A stretch of DNA of 6,792 nt from the NCBI GenBank assembly GCA_905210525.1, contig CAJLXE010000083.1, positions 1 to 6,792 on the forward strand. The letters run 5' to 3'. Shown in pieces: positions 5,762-6,792 of this stretch. The stretch is from an uncultured Clostridia bacterium (lineage in GTDB: Bacteria > Bacillota > Clostridia > HGM11327). The first letter of the stretch is position 1. Each line of letters starts with the position of its first letter. The notes beneath the pieces are model-generated. The model saw only the letters and a program-made list of their open reading frames with translations. It made no database searches and had not been told where the DNA came from. The position numbers and the translations under genes are program-made.

Positions 5762-6424
5762 TTACCCATTACAAAGTCCGTCACAAGACCATTGTCCCCC
5801 GATGCCACATTTACCTGTTATTTTACAATTGGCTTTTATATTACAATCTCTGTCATTATGACATTCGCTGTCATACCGGCATTCACAATCTGGGGCATCG
5901 GCCTCACTTCTTGTCGAAACCCGTAAGGTTTTTAAACTTTCCTGAAGCAAAACTTTTTCATATTCCTCCGCTGTTAGCCATGTACAAACATAATAATATA
6001 TCATATCGTTATCCCAATTATACGTCGTTTGCATATGATTAATCCATTCTTTTTCATATTCTTCCGCTTCTTCGAGTCCATCCTGCGAATAAAAATATGG
6101 AATGAAATAATCATATATGCTTTTCACCTCTTGTTTTTCATCTTCTGACAACTTGCTGTCCTGCATGATATAAGCCAGCTTCTCTCTCCATAAGTTTGCT
6201 TCCTTATCTGCTGGCAGCCCTCTGAGAATGGCCCGTTGCTGATCCATGGATAATTCGACTATTTCACTTCTTGTCGCTGTTACATATTTATCGATATTAG
6301 TTCTGGCCCATTTTTCAACTTCAGGATTGCAACTATATTTTGCATCAGAAGAACACGATAATAATAAGATTGATATACAGCATACCAATACTTGTTTAAT
6401 AGAGATAAATGTGAGATTTTTCAT
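5762..6424 (-). CDS. Fulvocin C-related lipoprotein with Cys-rich C-terminus
   Basis: This 220-residue protein begins with a signal peptide and the lipobox LLSC, with lipidation expected at C24 followed by SSD. Residues about 34-165 are mostly helical and charged, with EIVELSMDQQRAILRGLP (54-71) and LWREKLAYIM (78-87). The last 41 residues hold eight cysteines at 180, 182, 188, 194, 200, 206, 214 and 218, enough for four disulfides. This layout matches proteins annotated as bacteriocin fulvocin C-related, which I know mainly from Bacteroidota; fulvocin C is a small four-disulfide bacteriocin of Myxococcus fulvus. The name reflects similarity of the Cys-rich tail and does not prove bacteriocin activity. 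No Shine-Dalgarno precedes the ATG, only AT-rich sequence, as is usual in Bacteroidota. It follows the DUF1573 gene by 20 bases. Confidence 0.75.
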   Translation of the reverse strand: MKNLTFISIKQVLVCCISILLLSCSSDAKYSCNPEVEKWARTNIDKYVTATRSEIVELSMDQQRAILRGLPADKEANLWREKLAYIMQDSKLSEDEKQEVKSIYDYFIPYFYSQDGLEEAEEYEKEWINHMQTTYNWDNDMIYYYVCTWLTAEEYEKVLLQESLKTLRVSTRSEADAPDCECRYDSECHNDRDCNIKANCKITGKCGIGGQWSCDGLCNG

Positions 6425-6444
6425 AATTAAATTGATTTTAATGT

Positions 6445-6792
6445 TTATAGTGTTGCCTGTCCTTTCGCCGTTAAAATTTCATTTCGCTTTGTAGCATTCG
6501 TAATTAATATTATGCTTCGGTTAAAAGCTCCCAAGTTTTCTTCACTCCCATTATAGGTGATACAAATCTCTCCAACCTGCCCTGTCAAAAGAGGTTTTTG
6601 CTCCCATGTTACCTTGATACAACTGCAAGAAGTCAATGCGCTGACAATTACCAAAGGCGCATTTCCCGTATTTGAATACTTTATAACTTTTTTGTTGGGT
6701 GCTTTGATAGAAATTTCTCCAAAGTCCACCATTTTGGTGTCAAATTCTATCTTGGCGGTTTTAGTCGTATCGGACTGAAGTAATTCGGCATT
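6445..6792 (-). CDS. DUF1573 domain protein, C-terminal part (5' end outside window)
   Basis: The minus-strand frame is open from the window edge to TAA at 6445-6447, giving 115 residues. The Met at 6732 is internal: in-frame codons upstream read IEFDTK just before it, and the conserved block is IEFDTKMVDFGEI. Further DUF1573 hallmarks are KYSNTGNAPLVIVSALTSCSCIKVTW, with the SCSC cysteine pair, then GQVGEICITYNG, NRSIILITNA and the closing TAKGQATL. The domain is an Ig-like beta sandwich found mostly in exported proteins and lipoproteins of Bacteroidota. Its molecular role is not established. The signal peptide would lie outside the window. It is transcribed with the downstream Cys-rich lipoprotein. 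Confidence 0.85.
   Translation of the reverse strand, partial: NAELLQSDTTKTAKIEFDTKMVDFGEISIKAPNKKVIKYSNTGNAPLVIVSALTSCSCIKVTWEQKPLLTGQVGEICITYNGSEENLGAFNRSIILITNATKRNEILTAKGQATL

Noticed and set aside
1..6792. tRNA or rRNA genes, CRISPR array, insertion sequence or integrase
   Set aside because: I saw no repeat-spacer array, cloverleaf, transposase or recombinase motif, or terminal repeats with target duplication on either strand.

Overview
The window joins two regions with different apparent affinities. Positions 1 to about 4945 look like a low-to-mid GC Gram-positive, most likely a gut-type Clostridia. The reasons are the ribosomal L7/L12 tail, AGGAGG-type ribosome binding sites, GTG and TTG starts, and a spermidine/putrescine ABC transporter operon headed by its own XRE-cupin regulator. 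The rightmost part (5762-6792, minus strand) encodes a fulvocin C-related Cys-rich lipoprotein and a DUF1573 protein. Both are families I associate with Bacteroidota, and the lipoprotein start has no Shine-Dalgarno sequence. Either the right side was acquired horizontally or the contig is a chimera; the sequence alone cannot decide.

Layout. The 3' end of rplL (2-238) is closed by an intrinsic terminator (264-302). A sigma-A type promoter (355-382) follows, with two long near-palindromic operator-like sites just downstream (401-423 and 441-471). Next come five tightly packed plus-strand genes: the XRE-cupin regulator (495-1028), potA (1062-2108), potB (2128-2955), potC (2952-3854) and potD (3855-4907). 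Positions 4908-5181 hold no gene I can support, but contain three inverted repeats, including a perfect 26-nt palindrome. The minus strand then carries a small unrecognised membrane protein (5182-5610), a terminator hairpin (5707-5736), the lipoprotein (5762-6424) and the DUF1573 gene (6445 to the window edge).

How the genes work together. PotD is the surface lipoprotein that captures polyamine, PotB and PotC form the membrane channel, and PotA is the ATPase that powers import. The regulator combines an N-terminal helix-turn-helix with a C-terminal cupin. It probably senses polyamine or a derivative and represses its own operon through the two palindromes. The two right-hand minus-strand genes are separated by 20 bases and look like one transcription unit. 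It enters from beyond the window and ends at the 5707-5736 hairpin. Its function is unknown.
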